Below are positions 48,313 through 60,955 of a DNA stretch of 64,000 nt, piece by piece. The stretch's first letter is position 1. The number at the start of each line of letters is the position of its first letter. The stretch is taken from the NCBI GenBank assembly GCA_963678705.1, contig OY783213.1, positions 15,504,451 through 15,568,450 of the forward strand, written 5' to 3'. Both the position numbers and the translations under genes were made by a program. Source of the stretch: Panorpa germanica. Taxonomy: Eukaryota > Arthropoda > Insecta > Mecoptera > Panorpidae. Under the pieces are notes generated by a model. The model saw only the letters and a program-made list of their open reading frames with translations. It searched no databases and was not told the DNA's origin.

Positions 48313-48699
48313 TTTTTATGTTGTTAGTGACAATTGTGTTAATAAATAATTAATTTAGAAATGAATGAACTTGCACAGCTGCTTTGTACTAGAAACAACC
48401 GCGAGCAGGCAAGCGGCCACCTCGCCAGATGATAGTTGATGACGAGGCTCTGACGTACACAACAAGGGATTGATGTGAAATAAGATCACAATAGAATTTA
48501 ATATACAATCAGAATTTTGAAACTGTCTGCTATCAAATATCCCTAGACAACTTTTAATATTAACTAGCAGAGACAGTCTAGGTTTTACCAAAATATTTAA
48601 ATTAATTACTTTACCCTTGACTTTGTCTTAAGTAATACAATTAAATTAACATTTTGGTTATTATTATTAAACTAAACATGGTAAAAGTGTCAAATACAG

Positions 48700-48790
48700 G
48701 CGAATGGTATTTTGTTTCGGTTGCGTCAATCTGTCATATTACTTCTTACTTCACAGCGTATAATGGCGGTACATTTTATATTCAAATATG
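48700..48790 (-). promoter_or_regulatory. Candidate promoter upstream of the membrane protein gene
   Basis: ATAATGGCGGTACA at about 48761-48774 resembles a YY1/Pho-type site like those near the two helicase promoters. It lies about 450 bp upstream of ATG 48312, so it would need a 5' UTR intron or a distant start site. This is a weak inference. Confidence 0.25.
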
Positions 48791-49275
48791 ATTTATAGAA
48801 AACTGTTTTAATAAAAAACAAAACGCAATAAAAACTAGAAAATTTGTAATAATAATACAATATATTATTTAAAACTATGTCACCTTTTTACGATATTTAT
48901 AAAGAAATAATATTTGCAATGGTTATATTTTTGGAATACATTGAACCATAATTTCAGTTCTGTTAACAATCGCACGTAGAATCCAATAGATGAAAGCGTT
49001 TGTATTTGAATACGATTTCAAATTAACTTCATCTCAGAAATTCTAGAACTATTAGAAACCGAGTCAGTAGTTTTCTGTAGTTTTCATTGAACAGGTAGTG
49101 CAAAGCTATATGCTGAAGAATTTTTTTAAACTGTAAGTTAATTTTAATTTAAAAGTTATAGAAGATAATATTTAATGTATAAGCTATAAATAAATAATTG
49201 TGTGGACGTTTATAAAATTAAAACTGTATTTTTATTCTGTTTTATATATACACAGGGTCAAGAATTTTTCTAGAA

Positions 49276-52200
49276 ATGTATAGGTTGACGAAATTTATCT
49301 GGAATTATTTCAACACTGAAGAGGAGGACGGTGTACTTAAACGACTCGAAAATAATGTAGATGTTGAAGATTTTTTAGTGGATATTACTTCTTCAAACAA
49401 AAATATGAATTTAAATGAGCAAGTTATAAAAAATGAAGAATGCAAGGAAAAAATGGGTAAGTAAATATATTTATATTTTAAAAATAATGTTGTATTTTCG
49501 TAATGTACTGGTATTTGTATTTTAAAAATAACATTCTAAACCAAATGCATTCACTGCGAGCTTATAGTAAATTAATTCCAAGTAAGTACAGTGTCAAAAC
49601 AAAATGTCCGTAAACGTATAAGTGCAAGTGATTTTACATTTACAAAATAATGAAGCTATTATTTCTTTATTTATAGGTGTTATTACACATTTGGAGACGA
49701 ATTTCGGAATGATTGATCAGAAGCTAAGGTTCAACATAGATGCAGCTCCAGGACTTGACTTAGCTGTCAATAACGTCGTACAGTACCTGCTATTCCAGAA
49801 GCAAAATGGAGAGCAAATGGTGAAGAGGATTGTTTCTATTCAACATGATTTCTGGGACGGGCAAATGGATGAAGTAATAACAGCCGAAGCGACGCAGCAA
49901 GAGCGGGACCTGGATATCCACACCCGGACAATTACAACGAAGGTTTTATTTCGTTACGGGCGCATTTTAAAGCTTTCTGATGACAACATGGACTGCAATC
50001 TGGATGAGGTAGACTCTAATTTTGTTCCAATGGTCGGCGACATAATAGCACTGGACGCGAAAGTCACTTCAGATGAAAAGAATTTTAATTTTGATGGCGA
50101 GGTTAGTATCATCCCTCAAAACCTTATAATATTTTATATTAAGGGGTCCCACTTTATTTTATAGCTATTCTAAAATCAGTAAAAAGAACTTCGTAAGATT
50201 TTATAATATAATATAAAAGATATTCTAAAGAAATTTTATAAATATGCTAATCAGTAAAACAGTAGATTGATTTTTCGAAAACATATGCATAGTTTTGTTA
50301 TTTTAGTTATACCTGAAATACTGTGTTTAGCGGGACTGTAGGTGCATTTTTGGGGTTCCTTTACTTGTTCTGTTTAAATTATATTAAATATGCAACAGCC
50401 ATCAAAAGCGCCGACAATTACGCTAAATCACATACGCTGAAATATCATATGTCGGTCCTGTTCGGATTCAGAAGGCGCGATACGGTTCCAAGTGAGCTCA
50501 GCCCTATTAGGTAGGAGAATAGTTCAAACATATAAAGTCTCAACAATATTAGAGCTGTCAACATAAAACGAGGTCGTGGATGGAAGTAGAACCATCAGGT
50601 ATAAACCGATGTTAAATAAAATGAATAAAAAAATAGACTATAATTACTTTAAGGTCGTAGTCCTAGCCCGCGAAGAAGAGTTATGTATTTTAAGTAATAG
50701 ATATTAAAATTTACATGTATGAAAATATTGCGGCAGTGCGAATACATAAAACGTGACAAAAATACAACTGGTTTTTTCAGGTGTTAATAAAAATATTGTT
50801 AAAATTCATATATTGTATATTAATGATAAACCCAGATAGGAAATTGTCTTGCAGTGCAAGGTTCTATAAGCTAATTCAAGCGTTACATTTCTTCCCAGGA
50901 ATAATATACCCAGTATTTAATATTAAATCTATTCTGTTATTTAAATTTTCTATTAAAAAGTAAAGGTGACACCCCTAAAATATTGTGCAGATCTCTGATC
51001 AATATGTGATCATATGACCTACTTAGCAAAAGTGTTCCCCGAAATACTTTATATCGTTAGTGCATGCTGTACGTAACATATGTTAAATATATGTTATTTA
51101 TGATTACTAATTCTTTCTAAATTTGCAGACTCTGGAGTATTACAAGCTGAGGCCCTGCTTGAGTGCAGTTAAGGAATATACCATCACTTCTTATGACATA
51201 CATAATTGTCGCGGTGTCGCAGGGGATGAAATTTACTTTTATAAAGACTCTTTTGTCGACCCTAATTACACGCCAGCGGTTGGAGATAAAGTGATAATTG
51301 AATCCATTCAAAGTGAGCAAGGCACTTACAACTTTCGAGCAGTTTCTCTCGTACGCACAGAGAAGGGGCAATCAACAACGAAACAAAGTCACATCCACGA
51401 TGCCATACAACAGTTATGTGAACCCAAAAACAAACTCACTATCAGTAAATGTAAATTCGAGGCTAAAACTCTAGGCGAACAAGCCGTCTTAGTTATCGCA
51501 GTGCATAATAAAGGATCAGAGGTTCAAATTATCCAACACGCTAAATTTTACCTGCAGTCTAAAGATTATCAACTGAAAGTAATATCACCAAGGTGGGATA
51601 AAAAAGTCGAAGTACGGCCTGGAAAATACGCTCAGTATAAAATAAAAGCGGAAGCTAAATTCTATGGATACTCAAAAGAATTATTAGTTTTCTCATTTAA
51701 AAATTTCAAAATTGGAAGCTATATAAAAATATCCATTGGTATTGAAGACGGGCCCAGAGCTGGTTTCCACAGGCCATTAACAACTGTTCAAGAAAGATCT
51801 AACAAACTAAGAGATAACAGACTGTTAGGTGAAGTTGATTTCGTCCCTGGAAGACGCCTGGTTAGAGCACCTGCATTTGTTTGTAAAAAGCTACCCGCTT
51901 TTACAATTCCAGATCATTTAGCAGACGCAGTAATTGGCAAGACTACAAACTTAATTGGGTTTCAAACAATTTTAGATTCAATTTTAGTAGCGGCCCCTTT
52001 CTTAAAACAAGATTTAACTCAGGAAAATTATCGCAATGTTTTTCATTCTTTGTTGTATCTGAATGAAATTGATGAAGACTTGAAAATGCGGCAATACGAT
52101 ATGGACAGAGCACATTTCACCCACGTTCAAGGTTATTTAGCTTTAGAAATTGACAATTTGTCTGAACGCAGGCCTTCGTTGATGATTGGGGACCACGTCA

Positions 52201-55183
52201 TCGCAATAAGTGCAATTGACTTAACCAAAACACCATACCAAGGCTACATTCATAAAGTGTTGGCAAAGCACATCTGGCTGAGGTTCATCGAGGACTTTCA
52301 CGCGAACTACAATGGTCAGGAATATGTGGTGAAGTTCCATTCATCTAGGACTTCATATAGAAGATGCCATCAAGCCATAGACCTAGCGTTTGAAAACTTA
52401 GACGGTGAAATTCTATTTGTCAACAAAGTCGCTAAAGTAGCACCCAAGATTAATTTCAAAGTTGTAAATGGGAGCCTTTTTTATCGCGATGAAAATAGAC
52501 TAAAAATCCAGTCTCTGAAAGAGAACTCAGTAAGTGTTGTTCCGAAGAAAAAGGGGCAATCAACAAGACTTACGCTGTTGGCAAACTTGCAAAGAAGTCA
52601 GCAACAGAAAATCGCTGCTGAAACTGAATCTCAGGAAACAGAAGATGTTATAGATGAGTCTTGGCGGGAAGCAAAATGGTGCATATCTATTCACTTTTAT
52701 CAATTTACCTATTCACATATACACCAATTTTTTTAAATTCTAATTTCATTTGCTTGCAGGTTTAACCCGAAACTAAACGAGCTGCAGAAAGAAGCAGTCA
52801 AAAATGTTTTACTTGGTGAGGCACGACCAATCCCATATGTGATTTTCGGACCTCCTGGAACTGGGAAAAGTATTACAGTTGTGGAAACTATTATTCAAAT
52901 ATTGAGTTTAATTACTGATAGCCGAATATTATTAGGTAAGCGTTATTATTCATACAGCAATACATTTATATATCTTATATAACAATAATGTCCAGTTACT
53001 ACTTGTATTATTATTATTAGAATAATAAAAAACCTTTTTACACCTATCCAATCATTATCGAAAACCAGATAATAAAATACCTGATATATAAAATTTATAA
53101 CAGGTATAAAGCCCGTCCGGACAGGCTTATTATCAGTTTATACCTGGCACATATTTTCTAACCAGTTTATTTGTAAGACGGTGTATGTTTAACTATTCAA
53201 ATAATTAAAAACATATATTTTAGCAACACCATCGAATAGTTCTGCAGATTTATTAACGACCAGATTAGTGGAATATGGTTTACAACCTGGAGAAATGGTT
53301 AGAGTAGTAGCGCATCATTTGGTGGATAATAATTCCATCCCTGCTAATATAACACCATTCTGCGCTACTGTTGACATTGCTAGAGAAGGGACTCGTGAAT
53401 CGTTGGTAAGAATATTTTATTTTCCTTGCTAGTACTGTTAAAATATTGTCTTTCTTTCAATGATTTTTCTTTTATTCGATATTCAGGTGGAAACTCTTGA
53501 CTCTGGCATACGTCTGTCAATACCAAAGACTCATCTAAGTCGCCACAGACTCGTTATTGGAACTTGTATCTGTTTGGGGCAGTTACATACAATGAGTTTT
53601 CCTCTGGGACATTTTACACACGTTGTTGTTGATGAAGCAGGACAAGCTACAGAACCAGAAATTATGGTTCCTTTGGCTCAAATAAAAAAAGATAAAGGGC
53701 AGATTGTGTTAGCAGGTATTATTTAAATTTATATTGTAAATAGAATTATATAGCATATACATAGTGTTCCATGGTGAGACTCTATTAAATATAATATTTT
53801 AGGTGATCCTATGCAATTGGGGCCCATTGTAAGCAGTACTTTCGCTAATCATTTGGGTTTGGGACATTCGTTCTTAAGCAGAATTCTTGATCGATACCCT
53901 TATCAGCGAGACCCAGAGGTATACTACAGATTTTTATAATAAGCAACTAAGCCTAATTAATATGCAATTATAGTAACATTAATTTAATTTATATATGATG
54001 TAGAGTTTATCTTATTTTATATACAATTATATTAATACTAATATTGAATTTTTAATCAACATAACTTTTTTTTAAAGGGTTTTCCGGAAACTGGAGGCTA
54101 TCTACCACAATTGGTGACGCGCTTAACATTTAACTATCGTTCTGTGCCAGAAATCTTGAAACTTTCAAGTGATATGTTTTATGATTCTGAACTTATTCCC
54201 TTGGTAAAGAATCGTTATTATAATGGCAATAATATTTTTTATAATAAATCTGATAGAAATCTGAAATATTACTAATATTTTATATGTTACAGACGTCCCA
54301 AAGTGATGGTCCAGAAGCTGAAATATTGAAATCTTTGAGTGATTTGTTACCACCAAGAGCTGAGAATGGTCCACCATCAGTTATCTTTCACGGTGTGCAA
54401 GGAAGAAATGAGCAAACCGCTGACAGCCCCTCGTGGTTTAATAAACAGGAAGCAGGACAAGTAAGCCGCTCTTTATGAATATCTAAATTTATTTAACAGA
54501 AAAAGAAATAGCAAGTTATTCGTTTGAAAATATACTAATTTACACTTACACCTGATAATAAGTGACACAAATATAATAAACTTAACAGTAATCTTAAATT
54601 ATTGAAACTAAAATGATTTTTTTAATTAGGTACAGTTATTGGTTTTCTTTACGTAATTACGTAATTTTCAAATTTAAGATATTTAAGATTTAAATTGTTT
54701 CGAATCTTTCTATGAACTGCAAGTGATAACATGTTATGATCTTTATAGGTGCTGTGCTTCCTGGCAAAGCTATATAAAAAGAATGTAAAACCAGAAGACA
54801 TCGGAATCATTACCCCTTACCAAAAACAGGTGCATTATCTACGTACAATTATTAACGACCTTAACGTACCAGAACCAAAAATTGGAAGTGTTGAAGAATT
54901 TCAAGGTCAAGAGAAATCAATCATAATCATTTCGACAGTGAGGTCAAAGAAGATTCTGTTAAAGAATGATATAGTGCATTCCTTGGGATTCGTCCAGAGC
55001 CCTAAGAGGCTTAATGTCTCAATCACCAGAGCCAAATCCTTATTGGTAATATTTGGGAATCCCCATTTGTTAGCCAATGATGAAAAATGGTGCAGAGTTA
55101 TTAAATACTGTGTAGATATTGGTGGCTATATTGGCTGTGATTTACCAACGCATTTATTAAATTTAAACGAATTGCATAATTAA
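49276..55183 (+). CDS. armi: Armitage/MOV10L1-type SF1 RNA helicase (piRNA pathway)
   Basis: Superfamily 1, UPF1-like RNA helicase. In flies Armitage, and in mammals MOV10L1, feed piRNA precursors to Zucchini/PLD6 processing at mitochondria and perinuclear granules. The model has 1195 residues; family members are similar in length. Exons: 49276-49456, 49677-50101, 51129-52678, 52760-52935, 53224-53405, 53487-53715, 53803-53918, 54078-54203, 54293-54460 and 54749-55183; all phases agree. The N-terminal half has CSD/OB-type segments ([20 protein letters not shown]). Helicase motifs: GPPGTGKS (749-756), [12 protein letters not shown] (DEAG 887-890), GDPMQLGP (915-922), VEEFQGQE (about 1100) and [10 protein letters not shown] (about 1138). 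No key residue is missing. MOV10 is an alternative, but the N-terminal layout and insect context favour Armitage. Confidence 0.92.
50330..50515 (-). pseudogene. Possible Harbinger-type transposase relic in an Armitage intron
   Basis: In the 1.03-kb intron 50102-51128, a GC-richer stretch encodes on the minus strand [14 protein letters not shown], which recalls the VIGAIDGTHI box of PIF/Harbinger (HARBI1-like) nucleases. Flanking frames carry stops, so it is broken at best. The resemblance rests on one short motif. Confidence 0.25.
53064..53184. mobile_element. Palindromic MITE family D, copy 2, in an Armitage intron
   Basis: Inverted relative to 7767-7882. It contains AACAGGTATAAAGCCCGTCC and TTATCAGTTTATACCTGGCA and ends in AGTTTATTTGTAAGACGG. 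It fills much of the intron 52936-53223 without touching the splice sites. Confidence 0.8.
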
Positions 55184-55600
55184 ATTAAATATAATCGATT
55201 AATCGATTTGGTTTTATGTCGTATTTTAAAAAGTTATTTATGTAGGAATTATAAGTTAAGATGTAATCTAAAATAGTTATAAAAGCCTTTTACATAGTGA
55301 AAAGCAGAGTGAAATTATATTTACTTTTTTTAAATAATTCCTCATGCGTAAAAAGTAATGTTGGTATAATTTATAAAAACAATAAAAATTTAATTAATTA
55401 AAATGTGGAGTTTTTTTTATTTCAGCCAAAAAAATTATATTAATAACAAGAAATGTAAATAAAAAAAATAGAAAAATTTCAATGAAATTAATAAAGGTTA
55501 TTAATGTAGTGCGTAACGAACATAAATGCATTTTGTTTTTAGAAAAAAATGTTAATTCATAAAAAAAAAAGTCTCGTAAAGGCCAAGATGCTTAAAGATC
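55184..55600. other. Armitage 3' flank
   Basis: This is AT-rich sequence after the Armitage stop. Several AATAAA words (e.g. near 55380) are candidate polyadenylation signals. No gene is seen. Confidence 0.5.
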
Positions 55601-55605
55601 TACAA

Positions 55606-56130
55606 AATGCGCCATCTTTTAAACAGTAGATGCAGAAGAAACAGATTTGTATCATAGATGGAGCTGCAATAATCATTTTAAGAAAGCGCCTGATTTGAGT
55701 GCTACTACTAATACGCTTGCAAATTTGTAAGCAACAATAGATATTTGTACTTTGTCAACAACTAAGTAAATTATCTATCAAATAAATCTCTGTAAATTAA
55801 TTGACAGATATTATAAATTAATTTTCTAAAAGTAATTGTTTAGCAATGAATGAACCATAAAATGCAGCCTCTATTAAAGAGTAGATATAACAGATAAAGT
55901 TAATATAATCCTTTGTTTCATAGATGTCACTATTAGAATACAAATTACAACGCCTGATCAATACGCAACTATATGTACTTGCTTTTATTATATACACTTG
56001 TTAAAATGAAGAAAATGTTGTATTTTTAATTTAAAAAAATGCAATATTTTCACCATTCGTTGACACGAAAGAAAGAGACACGAAACTCTTGTTAAAATAG
56101 ATAATATGTAACAGCGCTGGATTAGCCATA
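55606..56130 (+). repeat. Two diverged direct repeats, left of the foldback array
   Basis: Two related blocks, about 55606-55700 and 55790-55995, share CATCTTTTAAA/CTCTATTAAAG, AGTAGAT, TCATAGATG and CGCCTGAT in the same order. The second matches a block on the other side of the array at 60160-60360. They therefore flank the foldback structure as direct, not inverted, repeats. Confidence 0.65.
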
Positions 56131-56614
56131 TAGCGGAAGTAGCAAATGATACGGGTGCCGCGTTTCTGGAGGCCCTAGAATAATATTTTTTTTCAGATTT
56201 AGTATTAGAGCAGCACAGACGCGCGAGATACTGGGTAATACCATTCTTAATTATTTCTGTTTTTACTATCACATTCGGTTTTGTACTTACTTTTGAACTT
56301 ATTATTAGTATTCGACTTAAATAAATATATTCTAAATTTTTAAGCCTGAAGAGCAGGCAACCTAAATTACGTTGTTTGAAATTAAGTTTGCAGCTTATGC
56401 AAGTTATGCATATTTTTCCTAAAAGTTAAATTTCCATATTTTTGATATATTTTGATGGGGTAACGTCTGTCATACAGTACACTACTATAAATACGTTAAA
56501 TTGATGAACTGTTTAATTCAATTCAAAATATCTATGCATTTCTGGCTTTATGGAATAATTTGTAAATTCGTGGGCTTTTTTTTAAACTCATTTTTAGATT
56601 ATTGTTAAAGTTTT

Positions 56615-59600
56615 AATGCAGTTATGTTCGCTATGCTCTACAATAAGGAACTGCTTCATTACATTTTATATATGTACGCGATTTTGGCTTTTATGCGACC
56701 TTTTTTAAATCCATGGACATTTTTTTTCTAAAATTATTTTTTGATTCTTTGAAATAATTTGATGCAGTTATGTTCCTTATGCTTTAAAATAAAAAACTGC
56801 ATCATTAGATTTTAAATACCTACGCGATTTTGGCTTTTATGCGACCTTTTTTAAATCCATGGACATTTCTTTTCTAAAATTATTTTTTGATTCTTTGAAA
56901 TAATTTGATGCAGTTATGTTCCTTATGCTTTAAAATAAAAAACTGCATCATTAGATTTTAAATACCTACGCGATTTTGGCTTTTATGCGACCTTTTTTAT
57001 TTTCATGGACATTTTTCTTCTAAATTTTTTTTTTGATATTTTGGAATATTTTGATGTAGGTATGTTCCTTATGCTCTAAAATAAAAAACTGCATCATTAG
57101 ATTTTAAATACCTACGCAATTTTGGCTTTTAAGCAACCTTTTTTATTTTCATGGATATTTTCTTTAAAAACAAAAATTACATTTTCTTGAATTTTTTTGA
57201 TGCAGTTATGTTCGCTATGCTTTAAAATAAAGAACTGCATCATTAGATTTTAAATACCTACGCGATTTTAGCTTTTAAACGACCTTTTTTATTTTCATGG
57301 ACATTTTTTTCAAAAAGAAAAATTTACGTTTTCCTAAATTTTTTTGATGCAGTTATGTTCGCTATGCTCTAAAATAAAAAACTGCATCATTAGATTTTAA
57401 ATACCTACGCGACTTTAGCTTTTAAACGACCTTTTTTATTTTCATGGACATTTTTTTCAAAAAGAAAAATTTACGTTTTCCTAAATTTTTTTGATGCAGT
57501 TATGTTCGCTATGCTCTAAAATAAAAAACTGCATCATTAGATTTTAAATACCTACGCGATTTTAGCTTTTAAACGACCTTTTTTATTTTCATGGACATTT
57601 TTTTCAAAAAGAAAAATTTACGTTTTCCTAAATTTTTTTGATGCAGTTATGTTCGCTATGCTCTAAAATAAAAAACTGCATCATTAGATTTTAAATACCT
57701 ACGCAGATACTCAAAAAATTGCATTGCTCTTAAAATCATAAAAGTGAACCTTTTCATCATTTTTAACAAGATTATAGTCTTCTTTCGTTGATAAACTGAA
57801 GGAGAAAATATGTTATTTTTTTAACGGTTTTTTATATAATTTTGAATGCTGATTACAAATTTGTAATTAATTTTTAGATAAGTCTTTTGGTTTACGAGAT
57901 ATCGACATAAAAAATCGAACAATTTTTATGAAAAGTAAGAAGACTATACTCTTCTTACTTTTCATAAAAATTTAAGAAAAATATATGTCATTTTATATTG
58001 GATTTTAACTTAATTTTGAATGCTGATTTCATATTTATAATTCATTTTTAATTAAGTATTTTAGTTTATAATATATCAATATATTAAATCTCCATATAGA
58101 AAGAAGACTATAATCTTGTTAAAAATGATGAAAAGGTTCACTTTTATGATTTTAAGAGCAATGCAATTTTTTGAGTATCTGCGTAGATATTTAAAATCTA
58201 ATGATGCAGTTCTTTATTTTAAAGCCTAGCAAACATAACTGCATCAAAAAATTTCAAGAAATCCAAAAAAAAATTTAGAAAAAAAAAGGTCATGAATTTA
58301 AAAAAGGTCGCGTAAATGCCAGAATCGCGTAGATATTTAAAATGTAATGAAGCAGTTATTTAATTTAAAGCCTAGCAAACATAACTGTATCAAAAAATTT
58401 TAAGAAATACAAAAAAAAATTTAGAAAAAAAAAGTCCATGAATTTAAAAAAGATCGCGTAAAAGCCAGAATCGCGTAGATATTTAAAATGTAATGAAGCA
58501 GTTATTTAATTTAAAGCCTAGCGAACATAACTGCATCAAAATATTTCAAGAAATCCAAAAAAAATTTTAGAAAAAAAAAGTCCATGAATTTAAAAAAGGT
58601 CGCGTAAAAGCCAGAATCGCGTAGATATTTAAAATGTAATGAAGCAGTTATTTAATTTAAAGCCTAGCGAACATAACTGCATCAAAATATTTCAAGAAAT
58701 CCAAAAAAAAATTTAGAAAAAAAAAGTCCATGAATTTAAAAAAGGTTCGCGTAAATGCCAGAATCGCGTAGATATTTAAAATGTAATGAAGCAGTTATTT
58801 AGTTTAAAGCTTAGCAAACATAACTGCATCAAAAAATTTCAAGAAATCCAAAAAAAAATTTAGAAAAAAAAAGTCCATGAATTTAAAAAAGGTCGCGTAA
58901 ATGCCAGAATCGCGTAGATATTTAAAATCTAATAAAGCAGTTCTTTATTTTAAAGCCTAGCGAACATAACTGCATCAAAAAAATTTAAGAAATACAAAAA
59001 AAATTTTAGAAAAAAAAAGTCCATGAATTTAAAAAAGGTCGCGTAAAAGCCAGAATCGCGTAGATATTTAAAATGTAATGAAGCAGTTATTTAATTTAAA
59101 GCCTAGCGAACATAACTGCATCAAAATATTTCAAGAAATCCAAAAAAAATTTTAGAAAAAAAAAGTCCATGAATTTAAAAAAGGTCGCGTAAAAGCCATA
59201 ATCGCGTACATATTTAAAATCTAATGATGCAGTTTTTTATTTTAAAGCATATGGAACATAACTGCATCAAATTATTTCAAAGAATCAAAAAATAATTTTA
59301 CAAAAAAAATGTCCATGGATTTAAAAAAGGTCGCATAAAAGCCAAAATCGCGTAGGTATTTAAAATCTAATGATGCAGTTTTTTATTTTAAAGCATAAGG
59401 AACATAACTGCATCAAATTATTTCAAAGAATCAAAAAATAATTTTAGAAAAAAAATGTCCATGGATTTAAAAAAGGTCGCATAAAAGCCAAAATCGCGTA
59501 GGTATTTAAAATCTAATGATGCAATTTTTTATTTTAGAGCATAAGTATGAGCATAAGGAACATGAAATATGGAACAAGAAAATGGATTTTAATCTTTTTT

Positions 59601-59770
59601 TAAAAATGTCCATGAAAATAAAAAAGGTCGCATAAAAGCCATAATATCGTAGATATTTAAAATGTAATGACGCAGTTCTTTATTTAATAGCATAATGAAG
59701 ATAACAGCATCAAAAAATATCAAGGATATGTAAATTTTTTTTAGAGAAAATTCCATAAACTTATAAGCCA
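56615..59770. mobile_element. Foldback array: inverted arms of about 147-bp tandem units
   Basis: The left arm (56615-57705) has about eight units, each starting GATGCAGTTATGTTC and containing AAACTGCATCATTAG, TTTTAAATACCTACGCG and TTTTGGCTTTTATGCGACC. Unit starts fall near 56761, 56908, 57052, 57199, 57346, 57493 and 57640, a period of about 145-147 bp. The right arm (58190-59770) has about ten units of the same sequence in reverse orientation (GAACATAACTGCATCA, CGCGTAGATATTTAAAAT). The arms meet through an 80-bp near-perfect inverted repeat (57711-57790 against 58105-58183) and a palindrome centred at 57946-57947. No coding capacity is visible. The layout is that of foldback elements such as Drosophila FB, whose long inverted repeats are made of tandem units. 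A transcript through it would form a hairpin with arms over 1 kb. Confidence 0.9.
57800..58080. repeat. Nested direct repeat and central palindrome at the axis
   Basis: The segment AATTTTGAATGCTGATTACA (about 57838) recurs in the same orientation as AATTTTGAATGCTGATTTCA (about 58012), with similarity continuing about 80 bp. Between them lies a short perfect palindrome, TATGAAAAGTAAGAAG / CTTCTTACTTTTCATA, around the 8-bp centre ACTATACT at 57943-57950. Confidence 0.8.
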
Positions 59771-60159
59771 GAGATATAATCTATGTGTTATAGTATTAGC
59801 GTGAGGATCAGGCGTTTGAATTTTCTGAATTATGCACCTTTAATTCTAAAAGGTATGTTTTACATGACATTTGCATTATTAAAAAAAAACGTAAAATGAA
59901 AAAGAAATGTAAAAAGAATACTCTAAAACTCTAGTTAAAATAAATAAATAAGTTGTATTTTTAATTTTAGCAAAATTAAGATTTTCTGCATTTCTTGAGG
60001 TAAAATAATGTTACAGGCTTATTAAAATTGATAAACTTCTTATATTTTTCATTTTAACAAATGTAAGATTTCTTGAGATTAAAAAAGGTTTCACGAAGGG
60101 AATAGAAACAGAGATTTAGTGTTTTTAACAATAGATCATATAAAATCTCTATTAATTAG

Positions 60160-60480
60160 TTAAATGATAATATTAATTAATTTTCTAAAAGTAAATTTGT
60201 ATCAATAATTTAAACATAAAATTGGCCATCTATTAAAAAATAGATATAACACATAAAGAGAATCATTTGTTTCATAGATGACACTAGCAGATTACAATTT
60301 ACAACGCCTGATCAGTATGCAGCCATAAATACATACTTTTATTTATTGTACAGTTTCATGCTGTTCAGTACTTAAATATTTTCTTTGCATTATTTGTAAT
60401 GAAAGAAGGATAACTTTTTTTAAATTGATAAATATGTTCTAAGCGGGCTGGATTAAAGAAAAAATGAATAAGAAATATTA
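60160..60480 (+). repeat. Right flanking direct repeat of the foldback region
   Basis: This block matches 55790-55995, sharing TAATTTTCTAAAAGTAA, AGATATAACA, TTTGTTTCATAGATG and TTTACAACGCCTGATCA-type strings. Similarity may continue into GCTGGATTA (about 60449, compare 56118). The spacing to the left copy is about 4.37 kb. Confidence 0.65.
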
Positions 60481-60805
60481 TGTTAATTGTGTCATTGCAA
60501 CGACATTATTGTTGTATTGAAATTGAAGCTGTAAAAATGAGTTAAAGTAAGCTATTCATTACTTTTACATCCACACTATTCTTCGCGCTTATCCTTGTTT
60601 TTAATTCTCACTTTTTAAATGCACCAAAAAGGTTTCCATTTCCTTTCGTATTACATATTTTACTTTTGCAAGTGGGGAACAAAGAATAAAGGTCAAAGGT
60701 CTAACCTGCAGGTCTTATGTTAACTTATGTTATACTCATTATACAATATTAAAATAAACTACTTAAATAATTATGAAAGAAATTTTGAATAGGATTATTT
60801 CGTCC

Positions 60806-60955
60806 AAGCATGGTGTGCGGAAGCCACAGGTCCATTGTGATAGCAGAGACAATGGTGATAGTTCTTGTAAGTTGCTGCCGTGGTAGCAAGGCTAAATTAC
60901 TTGAAGTAGCTGAGAAATTGAATGCACCCAACTGTCAAACTGAAGTAGGTATTGA
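60806..60955 (+). other. GC-richer exon-like segment upstream of RNPC3
   Basis: ATG 60810 opens a frame with VIVLVSCCRGSKAKLLEVAE followed by KLNAPNCQTEV and a donor-like GAAGTAGGTATTG near 60950. The opposite strand is also open. No recognisable family and no matching downstream exon; it could be a 5' exon, a gene fragment or transposon-derived. Confidence 0.25.

Noticed and set aside
56615..59770. CRISPR array or centromeric satellite as an explanation for the tandem units
   Set aside because: The units are contiguous with no unique spacers, and they reverse orientation at an axis, which fits a foldback element better than a CRISPR or a simple satellite.
60749..60931. 60-codon minus-strand frame opposite the exon-like segment at 60806
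   Set aside because: Neither strand has a recognisable product; only the plus-strand version has a plausible donor, and that is weak.
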